DNA of 64,000 nucleotides from an uncultured Mediterraneibacter sp. (GTDB lineage Bacteria > Bacillota > Clostridia > Lachnospirales > Lachnospiraceae), in assembly GCA_944377745.1 (NCBI GenBank), contig CALWFV010000012.1, positions 1 to 64,000 on the forward strand. The letters are read 5' to 3'. The notes under the pieces were generated by a model. It worked only from the letters and a program-made list of their open reading frames with translations, ran no database searches and was not told the origin of the DNA. Of this stretch, positions 8,215 through 17,850 are shown in pieces (positions within the stretch are counted from its first letter, which is position 1; each line of letters begins with the position of its first letter). The translations under genes were made by a program, and so were the position numbers.

Positions 8215-8533
8215 TTTCTCTCCCTTAAGTATAATACATCCTGTTTCCATGTCGCAATGTAAAATTTCAGATCGTTTTTACTTCGCTTCTTTCTGCAATG
8301 GCATCACCCCTGTCTCTTTTTCCATTTTCCACTTCTGTGAAAATTCCCTGAATATGCGGGTTTGAAATAATGATAATAAACGACGCGGACGAATGAGCTG
8401 AACGCTCTTCCGCATCGGATAATGATAGGATATCACATTTTTGCCAAATGTGATCCACAATTTTAAAAACATTCTTTTATCGTTGGATGAATAACGGCAC
8501 CGGACCTTATCGGGGATCCGGTGCCTGTTACTA
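8215..8533. other. Non-coding stretch with weak hairpins
   Basis: I see no convincing gene. There is a 7-bp CACATTT/AAATGTG hairpin near 8436-8456 and a 9-bp GGCACCGGA/TCCGGTGCC hairpin (8496-8525). The latter lies just after the toxin remnant and could be a weak terminator, but it has no U-run. Confidence 0.4.
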
Positions 8534-8699
8534 TCAGACTTTCTTTCTGTAGTTTTCCAATTGATGAAAAATGCCCACAACATATACGGAAGATTCCGAT
8601 ACCCGAAATATGATCACATAATCCATCTCTGTCAAAACAGCTTCCCGATATCCCATACGCAGCAAATTCACGTCCGTACTCTCAGGAATCTGAAAGGGA
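8534..8699 (-). pseudogene. RelE/ParE-type toxin, C-terminal remnant
   Basis: A frame open from 8699 to the stop at 8534-8536 reads PESTDVNLLRMGYREAVLTE followed by MDYVIIFRVSE and VYVVGIFHQLENYRKKV. This is the last two strands of a RelE/ParE-fold toxin, including the typical GYRE...YVIIFRV...VGIFH pattern. The N-terminal half is absent: in its place the frame runs into the antitoxin coding sequence. An internal ATG at 8656 could make only 40 residues. A deletion appears to have fused the toxin end to the antitoxin end. Confidence 0.6.
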
Positions 8700-8924
8700 T
8701 TCCCTTGCATCCTTTACCTTTCCTTCTTTGATCTGTCTTTCAGAAACTTCAATATCTTCATACATCTTAAGCTGCTTCATCGTATGCTCATAACTTTCTA
8801 TACTCATAATAACCATATCACCGTAGCCATTTTTAGTAACATATATCGGTTCGTCTGTCCGGTGGCACATTTCCGATATATCAGAAGTGTTTTTCAGATC
8901 CTTTATTGGAATAATCTGTGGCAT
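8682..8924 (-). CDS. Phd/YefM-type antitoxin, orphaned
   Basis: The 80-residue protein has the Phd/YefM start MPQIIPIKDLKNTSDISEM, then EPIYVTKNGYGDMVIMSIE, the conserved strand pair that dimerises and binds DNA. The C-terminal helix would neutralise a RelE/ParE toxin. The ATG at 8924 is preferred over a GTG at 8933 because AGGGAGG lies 8 nt before it. The toxin gene that should follow is truncated, so this is an antitoxin without a working partner here. Confidence 0.85.
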   Translation of the reverse strand: MPQIIPIKDLKNTSDISEMCHRTDEPIYVTKNGYGDMVIMSIESYEHTMKQLKMYEDIEVSERQIKEGKVKDARESLSDS

Positions 8925-8990
8925 TTTATGCACCTCCCTCTTTTAAATAGCTTAATTATACCATTATTATGTTCTTTTTTCAATTATTTT

Positions 8991-10055
8991 CTATGTTTCA
9001 CTTGCCTTTTCATTTTCTTTTACCACCGGAAGGATCACAGAGAAACAGCATCCGCCTGTCCGGCAGTTTTCCACTTCGATCCTTCCCTGATGGATCAGCA
9101 GGATCCTTTGTGCCAGCGCCAGACCAAGCCCGTTTCCTTCTTCCTTGTGGGCGGTGTCTGTCTGATAAAATTTATCGAAAATCCGTTTCAGTTCCGGCTC
9201 CGCGATCCCGCACCCGTGATCCCGCACAGAAACAAGGATATTTTGCTCCGAAGCGGTCAAACGGATCCTTATGCTTCCTCCCTTTGGGCTGAATTTCACA
9301 GCATTATCAATGAGATTCACCCAGACATGCAGAAGGAGAGGCTCATTTCCGGTGTAAGTAACTGTATCTAATTCCGCTTCCAGATCGATCTCTTTTTCCG
9401 TCCACTTTGTCTCCAGAGCCAGAATCGCCTGCCGGATCTGTTCGTCCAGCCGGAATTTCTCCTTTCTGGCAGGGATCGCCTGGTTTTCGATCCTGGAAAG
9501 CAGGAGGATATTGCTGACCAGACCGGACAGCCGTCTCACATTGTATACGATCTTGTCCGTATACTCCGCCTGCTCTTTGGTAAGGTGCGGATCCCCCTGC
9601 AGGAGGGTGGCATATCCGTCTATGGCGCCGATGGGCGTCTTAAATTCATGGGAAACATTGGATATAAAATCCATCTGCAGCGTCTCTGTGGCTGCCAGCT
9701 CTTTTACCATCAGGTTAAAATCCCCGTACAGTTTTCGGATCTCGCTGAGTTTGCTGCCTGTTTCCAGTCTTACAGTGAAATCGCCCTGAGCGACTTTGCT
9801 CATTGCTTTTCCCAGCTTATTGATGGGTGCAAGGATCTTTTTCGAGAGGAAATGGGAAACGGTAGCTCCCAGGGCAATGCACAGCACCACACTGTAGACG
9901 GCTTCCGGTATCTGGACCGTCAGATGAAAAAACTGATACAAAAGAGCGGAGATCAGGGCGGAAACAATGACAATGACCGCAAAAACACAAAGGTTCACCC
10001 AGAAAAAATAAAAATCCAGACTGTAATTCCATTTCCCTTTCCCTGTTTTTTTCAC
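8991..10055 (-). CDS. Sensor histidine kinase
   Basis: The 354-residue protein has two membrane segments (about 15-42 and 50-70) with a very short outside loop, then a HAMP linker (about 72-125). HisKA follows with His136 in SNVSHEFKTP, and a HATPase_c domain with NLIDNAVKFSPKGG and GLGLALAQRI. The short loop suggests that it senses within the membrane or through a partner. It overlaps the response regulator gene by 4 nt. The pair sits directly behind a GPH sugar symporter with a 13-nt gap, so sugar or envelope sensing is possible but not shown. Confidence 0.9.
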   Translation of the reverse strand: MKKTGKGKWNYSLDFYFFWVNLCVFAVIVIVSALISALLYQFFHLTVQIPEAVYSVVLCIALGATVSHFLSKKILAPINKLGKAMSKVAQGDFTVRLETGSKLSEIRKLYGDFNLMVKELAATETLQMDFISNVSHEFKTPIGAIDGYATLLQGDPHLTKEQAEYTDKIVYNVRRLSGLVSNILLLSRIENQAIPARKEKFRLDEQIRQAILALETKWTEKEIDLEAELDTVTYTGNEPLLLHVWVNLIDNAVKFSPKGGSIRIRLTASEQNILVSVRDHGCGIAEPELKRIFDKFYQTDTAHKEEGNGLGLALAQRILLIHQGRIEVENCRTGGCCFSVILPVVKENEKASET

Positions 10056-10723
10056 AGTTTTACCACCTTGTACCCCACGCCCCGGATGGTCACGATCCGA
10101 AAGTCCTGATTTTCCCGGAAACGCTCCCGGAGTCTTCCGATATGAACGTCCACCGTATGGGTATCGCTTTCCGCCTCGTATCCCCAGATATCATCCATGA
10201 TCTGCTGCCTGGTAAAGGTGCGCCCCGGAGAAGAAGCCATCTTATACAGGAGCATAAACTCCTTCTGCGGCAGGACACAGGAATCCTTTTCCGTGACCAC
10301 GGTCAGCGAATCCAGGAGCAGTTCCGTGCCGCCTAAGACCAGCCTCCGCTCATTGATCATCTGGGCACGGCGGAGCAAAGCCCCAACCCGCAAAACCATT
10401 TCGTTGACATTTACAGGTTTTACCATGTAATCGTCCGTGCCCGAAAGGAATCCTTTCCGCATATCATCAAAGGCATCCTTTGCCGTGATCATAAGAACCG
10501 GCGTCTGGATCCCGGATCCACGGAGGGCACGCACCAGTTCGTACCCGTCCATGACCGGCATCATAATATCCGAGATGATCAGATCAGCATACTCTTTTTC
10601 CAATGCCTGTAAAGCCGCTTTCCCGTCCTCCACACCTCTTACACGGTATCCATTTTGAATCAGGACTCGTTGAAAAAGATGCCTTAATTCGTAATCATCT
10701 TCTGCAATTAAAATATTAAACAT
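10052..10723 (-). CDS. OmpR/PhoB-family response regulator
   Basis: The 223-residue protein has a receiver domain with acidic pocket AEDD (7-10), phosphoacceptor Asp52 in LIISDIMMPVMDG, and Lys in MVKPVNVNEM. A winged-helix DNA-binding domain follows (about 125-222) with QQIMDDIWGYEAESDTHTVD and IRGVGYKV. It is translated first, with the kinase start overlapping its stop. Only 13 nt separate it from the symporter stop, and no terminator is visible between them, so it may be read through from the symporter promoter. Confidence 0.92.
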   Translation of the reverse strand: MFNILIAEDDYELRHLFQRVLIQNGYRVRGVEDGKAALQALEKEYADLIISDIMMPVMDGYELVRALRGSGIQTPVLMITAKDAFDDMRKGFLSGTDDYMVKPVNVNEMVLRVGALLRRAQMINERRLVLGGTELLLDSLTVVTEKDSCVLPQKEFMLLYKMASSPGRTFTRQQIMDDIWGYEAESDTHTVDVHIGRLRERFRENQDFRIVTIRGVGYKVVKL

Positions 10724-10736
10724 TCTTCTGTAACTT

Positions 10737-12140
10737 TTACTTGTTCTGTGCCTTTCTCCGGGCGACTTCTTCTCTCATAGCCGGAAGGTCTCTCTCCAGA
10801 TTAAATCTGCTTACAAGCACAAACATAATGATGAAAAATACCAGCGGGATTATGATTGAGAATCCGTAGATCGCCATCTTTGTAGCTGCCGGGGCAACAG
10901 CCAGTGAAGCATTGTATCCGACTGCGCCGAGCATCCAGCCGATCAGGGATGTTCCGATCCCGCTTCCTACTTTTCCGCCGAAGCTGGATGCGCTCTGGGA
11001 TGTTGCGACCATGCGCACGCCATATTTATATTCATTATAATCAATACTCATTGCCGTCATTGTTCCCACGAGACACATCATCGGAATCGTTGAAAATGTT
11101 GTAAAGCATCCGCATACCGCGTAAAGCATGAAGTTCTCTCTTCCGAAAAACATAACTACATATGCGGCGATTCCGATCCCGAAGCTGACAAGAAGCGTTT
11201 TCACTACTCCCAGCTTTTTGATCATCGGACCTACAAGTACAAATCCGAGGATAGTCGGGATCATACCGATGGTTCCCATTAATCCGACCAGGTTGTCATT
11301 GCCGAAGATCCACTTGCAGTAGTAAGTACCTGACGCAGCCTGCAGACCGTATATGATACAGGACAGCAGATTGACGACCAGCACGATCACCCAGTATTTG
11401 TTCTTGAACAGTTTTCCGATCGCTTCTTTAAACGGGATTGCCTTTTCCGTCTCCTGTGCTGAAATATCTACAACAGTGCCTGATTCTGTCGCTGTCTCAC
11501 GGCTTGTAACATAGCAGATCAGCGCCGCAAGGATGACCAGGATACCCATGACAAATCCGAACTTGACCCACGCGCTCTGGTTTCCGCCCATTGCGTTCGT
11601 GATCGGGATCAGACCGATCGCAAAGATCGTTCCGGCGATATATCCCGTAGCGGAACGGAAGGTTCCCATCGTCGCCCTCTCTTCCTGGCTGTTAGTACGG
11701 ACGGTCAGAAGAGACGTATACGGAATTGCCATTGCAGTATAGAAGACTGCCGTAATCAGGATATTTGTGACGGTCGCATAGATCAGTTGTCCGGTAGCTC
11801 CTATATCCGGTACTGTAAACATCAGAACCATCATAATACCGGCGGGGATACCTGCCCGGATCAACCACGGCCTGTATCTTTCTTTTCCCGGCTTTGTATT
11901 GTCAACGATCCTTCCCATGATCAGATCGGTAAATGCATCCAGGACCTTACATACGATCAGCATCGTCGCGATTGCTCCGGCAGCCATACCTACCTTATCT
12001 GTGTAGAAATATGTAAGCTGGCCTACCATAGTTGAAATAGCGTTCAGAGAAAACTGTCCCATTGCATCGCCGAAATAGTCTTTCATACGCATCACTTTCT
12101 GGACGCCGAATTTATCTTTGCCCAATGGTTTCTTACTCAT
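10737..12140 (-). CDS. GPH-family (melibiose carrier-like) sugar:cation symporter
   Basis: The 467-residue protein has about 12 membrane segments. It starts with MKDYFGDAMGQFSLNAISTM and has the DAFTDLIMGRIVDNT signature after segment 2, typical of MelB/GPH carriers that import glycosides with sodium or protons. The start is well supported by AGGAGG 8 nt upstream. It is a paralogue of the 37168-38598 transporter. Its promoter carries the shared direct-repeat operator (12216-12244), so it should be induced together with the hydrolases. Imported sugar: probably a rhamnose-containing or beta-linked glycoside, inferred from neighbours. Confidence 0.9.
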   Translation of the reverse strand: MSKKPLGKDKFGVQKVMRMKDYFGDAMGQFSLNAISTMVGQLTYFYTDKVGMAAGAIATMLIVCKVLDAFTDLIMGRIVDNTKPGKERYRPWLIRAGIPAGIMMVLMFTVPDIGATGQLIYATVTNILITAVFYTAMAIPYTSLLTVRTNSQEERATMGTFRSATGYIAGTIFAIGLIPITNAMGGNQSAWVKFGFVMGILVILAALICYVTSRETATESGTVVDISAQETEKAIPFKEAIGKLFKNKYWVIVLVVNLLSCIIYGLQAASGTYYCKWIFGNDNLVGLMGTIGMIPTILGFVLVGPMIKKLGVVKTLLVSFGIGIAAYVVMFFGRENFMLYAVCGCFTTFSTIPMMCLVGTMTAMSIDYNEYKYGVRMVATSQSASSFGGKVGSGIGTSLIGWMLGAVGYNASLAVAPAATKMAIYGFSIIIPLVFFIIMFVLVSRFNLERDLPAMREEVARRKAQNK

Positions 12141-12190
12141 GATGTTCCTCCTTCTCTCATCGTTTTCTTTTCTTCAGATCTGATGATATC

Positions 12191-12244
12191 AATTTATCAG
12201 ACGATCCGTTTTCCGTATTGTAATATCGGATGAAATATTGTAAT
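12191..12244 (-). promoter_or_regulatory. AraC-type direct-repeat operator and -10, GPH symporter promoter
   Basis: On the plus strand TATTGTAAT occurs twice, at 12216-12224 and 12236-12244, a 20-bp period. On the minus strand the promoter-proximal half-site is followed by exactly 19 nt and TAAATT (12191-12196), a -10-like hexamer. The symporter ATG is 76 nt from the operator. The same arrangement recurs at four other units in this window. Confidence 0.7.
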
Positions 12245-12245
12245 T

Positions 12246-15002
12246 TTAACCTTTCGTCTCTTTTCGATGCTTTTCATTCAGAGCGTCGATCACGGCCTGG
12301 TAGAGCGGACGGGCCTCCGCCGCCATCTGGATCAGATCCGCCACTGTCATGCCGAAGGCAAATTTGATCATGGGATCATCCAGCATTCCCGGACTGAGTT
12401 CGTCGAACATTTTCCTGCCCAGCTCATCTTCCACCAGCTCGCCAAGGGTGGAATCCAGTGAATATTTCTCTGTTTCCAGGCAGGTCTGCGTATCATACTC
12501 ATAGTGATAGTTTCCGGAACCCACCGTGATCTCATCTTCTTTCTCCGGAAGGCGGATCACAGCCGACGTATTCGCGGGGATCTCCACATCCACGCAGATC
12601 TTTCCGCCGCGGCAGCTCCACGCGCTCCGGATCGTGCCGTATATGGATTCAAAGGACGCAGACACCTCTGTCATTCCTTTTGTTAGTGTAGGGCAGATCA
12701 GGATCTTCCTGTACCCCGGCTCCAGGCTCCGGATCCCCGCCACTTTTTCATAGAGCCAGCTTCCGATGGAGCCGTATGCGTAATGGTTCAGGGAATTCAT
12801 GCCGGACTCGTCAAAGTCCCCGTTCGGAAGGATGGAATTCCACCTCTCCCAGATCGTCGTTGCGCCTTTCTTCACGGCATAGAACCATCCGGGGAAATCT
12901 TCTTTCATAAATATCTCATCCGCAAGGTCATGGAGGCCGTTTTCCGACAGGCAGTGGCACAGGTAAGGCGTGCCGACAAAGCCGGTAGTCAGGTGATTGT
13001 GGTGGGCGCCGATATTTGTTTCCAGCGTCTCCAGAATCCGTTTCCGAAATTCCGGTTTTATCAGGTCAAAATGCAGCATCAGCACACAGTCGGTCTGGGT
13101 CTCGCTGACCAGGCGGCCGCTTCCCGTCACGAATTCGAAGTTGATCGCCTCCCGGATCTTCTCATACAGTTTCCCGTATTTTTCAGAATCTTCCTGATAC
13201 CCCAGCTCTCCCGCGGCATCCCGGACGATCCTGGTGGAATAGGCATAGTAGGCGTTGGCGACCAGATATCTGTCCGTTCCGCCGGTACGGTCCGTACTTC
13301 CCGATTCGATATCCAGCGCCAGCCAGTCCCCGTACTGGAACCCGGTCTGCCATAAGCCGTTTTCTGATACTCTGGCGTGGATGTAATCTACCCACTGCCG
13401 CATCATCGGATATTGTTCTCTCAGCATCTCTTTATCCCCGTATACCTGATAGAGGGTCCAGGGGATGATGGTCGCGGCGTCGCTCCATGCCGCCGCGCCG
13501 TCCTGGTTCCCCAGAATGTTTGGCACTACATGGGGAACGCCCCACTGATCCGTGGTTTCCGCAGCCATATCCCGGAGCCACTTCCGGAAGAACCGCGCCG
13601 TGTTGAAATTATAGGAAGCCGTGCCGCAGAATACCTGCGCGTCCCCTGTCCATCCCAGACGCTCGTCCCGCTGCGGGCAGTCGGTGGGGATATCGAGGAA
13701 ATTGCTTCTCTGGCCCCACTGGATGTTGCTCTGAAGCTGGTTGACAAGCGGATTGTCCGAATGAAATGTCCCAGTCTCCTGCATATCCGTATGGAGCGCG
13801 CAGGCCGTAAAGCACTCTGCCTCCACGTCGCTGCCCGCGCCTTCCACACAGATATACCGGAATCCGTGGAACGTAAAGTGCGGCATTACGGTCCTGCCGA
13901 CCATATCCTCACCGTAGATGTAAGTGTCTGTGCATCTTGCGGTGCGCAGATTTTCCGTATAGAAATTTCCGTCTTTATCCAGCGTCTCCGCATGGCGGAT
14001 GACCAGTCTGTCCCCAGTCAGTTTCGGCAGTTTTACTTCTACCAGTCCCGCCATGTTCTGCCCGAAATCAAAAACGATTTCTCCTTTGGGCGTCACGATC
14101 TTCTCTTTTGGGGCAAACCGCCGGGTCACGCGGACCGGTTCGGATTCCTGTGCCGTGATATGTCCGGGTTTCTCCGGCTCACCAAAGAGGACCGCGGCTC
14201 CCGCTTCCTGCTTTTCTACCGTATAGTCCTGGGTTTCTCCGTGGTAGATCTCTGAGAAACGGATTGCTCCCGTCTCTACTTTCCAGTCCGTATCTGTCAC
14301 GATCTCTTCCATATTCCCGTCCTCATATTCGATCCGGATCATCGCGGACAGAGCGGTTTTCTTCCCGTAATTATCCGGCTTGGCGTCAAAGCCCAGTTCT
14401 CCCTTATACCAGCCGTTTCCCACAGTGACAGCGATCTCGTTTTCTCTTTCCAGAAGTTCCGTGATATCATAGGTCTGGTACTGGATCCGGTTGTGGTAAG
14501 AAGTCCAGCCCGGCGCCAGAAAGCAGTCTCCCGCTTTCTTCCCGTTGACACTGGCTTCATACACGCCGCAGGCAGTCGCATAGAGCCTCGCCCGTTTTAC
14601 CGGCTTCTCTGCCGTAAAATGTCTGACATACACCGGACACGCCGTTTCCTCCTCCGGCAGAGAATGGGTGATCCATTTTCCTTTCCAGTTCTCCTCCCGC
14701 AGGATCCCCGTTTCAAAGGCGCCTGTCGCCTGCTCCAGCCCGCCGGTATTATCCAGGACACTGACCTGGACCTGGTATACGCTCATGGGCTCCAGCGGCT
14801 TTCCCCCGTAGGGGATCAGAACAGACTGATCACTTTTTACGCAGCCGCTGTCCCACATCAGCTTTCCGCCTCCGGTCACCTGGATCTGATAAGCTGTCTG
14901 CACCAGATCCTGGCGGCTGCTTTTGATCTTCCACGAAAAACGCGGGGGATTGTCAATCCCGATAGGGTTCTCTCTGTACTCGATCCTGAAATCATATAAC
15001 AT
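12246..15002 (-). CDS. Alpha-L-rhamnosidase, GH78
   Basis: This 918-residue cytoplasmic enzyme should release terminal alpha-L-rhamnose from glycosides by inversion. Domains in order are N-terminal beta-sandwiches (about 1-330), the (alpha/alpha)6 catalytic barrel (about 400-760) and a C-terminal beta-domain. The acidic DCPQRDERLGWTGDAQ cluster lies near 438-452, and the catalytic-base type Glu is in ATTIWERWNS near 715. No signal peptide is present. After the normal C-terminal domain there is an extra helical tail (about 845-918, DSTLGELVEDELG ... MLDDPMIKFAFGM) that is shared with the paralogue at 34308. It is co-directional with GH3 (72-nt gap). Confidence 0.93.
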   Translation of the reverse strand: MLYDFRIEYRENPIGIDNPPRFSWKIKSSRQDLVQTAYQIQVTGGGKLMWDSGCVKSDQSVLIPYGGKPLEPMSVYQVQVSVLDNTGGLEQATGAFETGILREENWKGKWITHSLPEEETACPVYVRHFTAEKPVKRARLYATACGVYEASVNGKKAGDCFLAPGWTSYHNRIQYQTYDITELLERENEIAVTVGNGWYKGELGFDAKPDNYGKKTALSAMIRIEYEDGNMEEIVTDTDWKVETGAIRFSEIYHGETQDYTVEKQEAGAAVLFGEPEKPGHITAQESEPVRVTRRFAPKEKIVTPKGEIVFDFGQNMAGLVEVKLPKLTGDRLVIRHAETLDKDGNFYTENLRTARCTDTYIYGEDMVGRTVMPHFTFHGFRYICVEGAGSDVEAECFTACALHTDMQETGTFHSDNPLVNQLQSNIQWGQRSNFLDIPTDCPQRDERLGWTGDAQVFCGTASYNFNTARFFRKWLRDMAAETTDQWGVPHVVPNILGNQDGAAAWSDAATIIPWTLYQVYGDKEMLREQYPMMRQWVDYIHARVSENGLWQTGFQYGDWLALDIESGSTDRTGGTDRYLVANAYYAYSTRIVRDAAGELGYQEDSEKYGKLYEKIREAINFEFVTGSGRLVSETQTDCVLMLHFDLIKPEFRKRILETLETNIGAHHNHLTTGFVGTPYLCHCLSENGLHDLADEIFMKEDFPGWFYAVKKGATTIWERWNSILPNGDFDESGMNSLNHYAYGSIGSWLYEKVAGIRSLEPGYRKILICPTLTKGMTEVSASFESIYGTIRSAWSCRGGKICVDVEIPANTSAVIRLPEKEDEITVGSGNYHYEYDTQTCLETEKYSLDSTLGELVEDELGRKMFDELSPGMLDDPMIKFAFGMTVADLIQMAAEARPLYQAVIDALNEKHRKETKG

Positions 15003-15074
15003 CTCTGTTTCCTCCGATTCTTTTCTTATTCTGTTAAAGTCGTGCTTAACCTGTTGAAGCAGTTTTTGATCTTG

Positions 15075-17738
15075 TCATGCAAATCTCGCCATTGTGCGGA
15101 TCAGCGCCGCCACATTTTCCCTGAGTCTGGCAGGATCGATCCTGCCCTCTTCCAGACCTTTTAAAATCTGGTCTGTGTAAGTATTGTCATTCGATCCCGG
15201 CGTAATCCAGCATTTTCCCGCCTGGACCATGGCGGCGACATCCACCGTGTCATAGGTGGTCCAGTCTGTCATGACAAAACCGTCAAACCCGTTCTCTTCT
15301 CTTAAGAGTCCCATGATCAGCTCTTCGTCCGCTGCCGTCGGACAGCCGTTCACTGCATTGTACGCGGTCATAACGCTTGCCGGCATATGGATCTCCATGG
15401 CATATTCAAATGTGCGGAAATATATTTCCCGAATCGCTCTCTCGGAGATCAGACTCTGGTTCCGCTTTCTGGATGATTCGCAGTTGTTTCCGATCAGATG
15501 TTTATAACAGCCTGCGGTTCCCGCGCTCTCCATCCCCCTGGCGTAGTATCCTGCCATCACGCCTGACAGGTACGGGTCTTCCGAAAAATATTCCGGCTGG
15601 CGTCCGTTCAGGGGATTGCGGTGGATGTTAAACGCCGGCGCAAGGATCAACGGGATCCCCAGCTCTTTTGCCTCCTCCCCGATCACCTTTCCGGTCTCTT
15701 CGCAGAGCGCTTTGTTAAAGGATGCGCAAAGCACCGCGCCGGAAGGCATCCCGATATTTTTTACATTCAGATTGACGCCGCTGTTCCCGTCGCTTACCGG
15801 GAAATCCGGAAGGCCGTACCCTTCCAGCCGGAAGACTCTCCCGGCTTCCCCGATCCCTTCCATTCCCCATCCCGCAGAGGCACAGACCGTAAGGCGCGCC
15901 AGCTCAGCGGGCGTAAGCTGCTCTGCGAATGCTCCGGCGAGCTTCGGGTCTTTCCGTACCTCATCGAACATGATCCTGGAGCCCTGCTCCTGAATGCGTT
16001 CCTGAATGCGTTCGGTCAGGCTCTTTCCTGCAGCATAGCTGCAGCGCTCCTGATAGGGCAGGAAAGTCGTTTTCCCGGGTACGACTCCCGAAAATTCTCC
16101 CGCGGGCCATGTGCCTTCAGGATCTTTTCTGGACAGGCGGGGAAAGGTTTTCCCGCACTTCATCAGATGCTCCGTCTTCTTAACGATTCTTTTTTCACTT
16201 ACGGAAACGCTGCCGCACTGTTCCGCGTCCGCACTGTTTCCCGCATAGATCCGGTACTCTCCGGCTGAAAGAATGTAAGCTTTCTCCTCCTCGGAAAAGG
16301 AGGTCAGCATTTTTACCGGCACATAGATACCGATCCTCTGTTCCTCTCCCGGTGCCAGTTCCTTGGTCTTCTCAAAAAATACCAGCTCTTTTTCCGGCTG
16401 TTCCAGATCGGTTTCCGGCTTCCCGATATAGATCTGAAGCACTTCTTTTCCGGCTCGCTCTCCTGTATTTTGGATCACCGCCTCCGCTTTCAGCGCTTCT
16501 CCGTCAAAAGAGAATGCCCCGCACCGGGTCTCGAACTCCGTATAGCTCAGACCGAATCCGAAGGGATAAGCTTCCTTCTTCCCAAAGGTTTTAAAATACC
16601 GGTAGCCAACGTAGATATCTTCCTCATAACAGGTGTCGATATAAACCGTATCCTCCGACGTCAGGCGGGGCTTGTCCGCGCAGTCGTAGAAGTTTTTTGA
16701 CGACGGAATGTCAAAATAGTCCAGCGCCCATGTATCCGGGAGTTTTCCCGACGGATTCACATTCCCGCTCAGGATATCCAGCAGCGCCGGTCCCGCGAGC
16801 ATCCCTGCAAATCCCAGATATACAAGCCCTTTCACCTGATACTTTTCAGCAAATGCGACGTCGATCGGGTACCCTGTATTTAACACGGCGATGGTGTTGG
16901 GAAATACTTCTGAGACTCCCCGAATCAGATTCTCTTCCTCATCGTTCAGGTAATATTCTCCCTTTGCGGACGATGCGTCCTGATTCTCCCCCGCCGCCCG
17001 GGTCAGGAAAATGATCGCCGTATCCGAGACTTCTTTCGCCCTCTCCATCATCTCCGCCGGAGGAAGAACGTCCCGGTCGCAGCCGTAGAAAGAGACAAGC
17101 TCCTCATTCAGCGAATAATCCCGGTCTGCCCGGACAGCTTCCAGAAAGTTCACGCTGTATCTCGGATTGATCTTGCCTGCTCCGACGGCGCCGATGCGGA
17201 ATTCATGGACGCCTTTCCCAAACAGGTTCAGCACGGAACCTTTCGCAAGCGGCAGGATATTTCCTTCATTTTTCAGAAGCACGATCCCTTCCCTTGCAGC
17301 CTGAAGCGCTGTCTGTTCGTGTGCGGCATACTCCGGTTTTGGTTCTGTCTTTTCCACTCCCCGGACGGTGAAATCCTGCGGTTCCATCACATTGCCGTCT
17401 GCGTCCGCATAGCCTTCGATATGGAGCTGATAACTCTTTCCATATTCGGTAACCCTGCCGCGAAGGGGGAGCCCCAGCACCCACATATTCCCCATGACCG
17501 CCATATACTGGCTGACACAGCCTTCCACCGGCGCCCCGTCCAGCAGCACTGTGCCCTCCGCATTTGGATCCATCGGCTTGGTCCACATCAGCAGCAGACA
17601 GCCGGACAGCTTCCGGTCCAGCATATAGTACAGCCCGTCAATATCGTGGAAATCATATTCCAGCGGACTGATCTCAAAAAGCATCGGTTTCTGATCTTTC
17701 GCAGTAAGGATCTCACCGATCGCATCTTCCATTCCCAT
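15075..17738 (-). CDS. GH3 beta-glycosidase with inverted domain order
   Basis: The 887-residue enzyme has GH3 domains in swapped order. The (alpha/beta)6 sandwich domain comes first, with AAREGIVLLKNEGNILPLAK near 150. The fibronectin-III-like domain follows (YPFGFGLSYTEFE near 390). The (alpha/beta)8 barrel is last, with DGNSGVN, the KH pair in CYKHLIGNNCE near 745, and the nucleophile Asp in FVMTDWTTYD near 823. This permuted layout is known from Ruminococcus albus-type beta-glucosidases. No signal peptide is seen. The start at 17738 has GGAGG 9-10 nt upstream. It is the first gene behind operator 17876-17904; the exact sugar is unknown. Confidence 0.9.
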   Translation of the reverse strand: MGMEDAIGEILTAKDQKPMLFEISPLEYDFHDIDGLYYMLDRKLSGCLLLMWTKPMDPNAEGTVLLDGAPVEGCVSQYMAVMGNMWVLGLPLRGRVTEYGKSYQLHIEGYADADGNVMEPQDFTVRGVEKTEPKPEYAAHEQTALQAAREGIVLLKNEGNILPLAKGSVLNLFGKGVHEFRIGAVGAGKINPRYSVNFLEAVRADRDYSLNEELVSFYGCDRDVLPPAEMMERAKEVSDTAIIFLTRAAGENQDASSAKGEYYLNDEEENLIRGVSEVFPNTIAVLNTGYPIDVAFAEKYQVKGLVYLGFAGMLAGPALLDILSGNVNPSGKLPDTWALDYFDIPSSKNFYDCADKPRLTSEDTVYIDTCYEEDIYVGYRYFKTFGKKEAYPFGFGLSYTEFETRCGAFSFDGEALKAEAVIQNTGERAGKEVLQIYIGKPETDLEQPEKELVFFEKTKELAPGEEQRIGIYVPVKMLTSFSEEEKAYILSAGEYRIYAGNSADAEQCGSVSVSEKRIVKKTEHLMKCGKTFPRLSRKDPEGTWPAGEFSGVVPGKTTFLPYQERCSYAAGKSLTERIQERIQEQGSRIMFDEVRKDPKLAGAFAEQLTPAELARLTVCASAGWGMEGIGEAGRVFRLEGYGLPDFPVSDGNSGVNLNVKNIGMPSGAVLCASFNKALCEETGKVIGEEAKELGIPLILAPAFNIHRNPLNGRQPEYFSEDPYLSGVMAGYYARGMESAGTAGCYKHLIGNNCESSRKRNQSLISERAIREIYFRTFEYAMEIHMPASVMTAYNAVNGCPTAADEELIMGLLREENGFDGFVMTDWTTYDTVDVAAMVQAGKCWITPGSNDNTYTDQILKGLEEGRIDPARLRENVAALIRTMARFA

Positions 17739-17804
17739 TTCTGATATCCTCCTTCCTATACCTGCCTGTCCCTAGTGACAGGCTGAATTTATCTTTCATT
17801 TTGT

Positions 17805-17836
17805 AACAGTTCAGACCGCGCCTGGGCTGAACTGTT
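17805..17836. promoter_or_regulatory. Perfect 10-bp inverted repeat in the GH3/AraC divergent region
   Basis: AACAGTTCAG (17805-17814) and CTGAACTGTT (17827-17836) are exact inverses separated by 12 nt. The repeat lies between the GH3 start and its -10 hexamer, so on the minus strand it would be in the 5' leader. It could be an operator or a leader hairpin. A short U-run is not present. Confidence 0.4.
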
Positions 17837-17850
17837 CCTTCATTTTCTGC

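Noticed and set aside
8278..8583. Minus-strand ORF of 101 codons
   Set aside because: It overlaps the toxin remnant in another frame and has no ribosome site or family pattern.
13377..14255. Long plus-strand ORF of 292 codons
   Set aside because: It lies antisense to the well-supported GH78 gene, has Arg/His/Pro-rich composition and no ribosome site.
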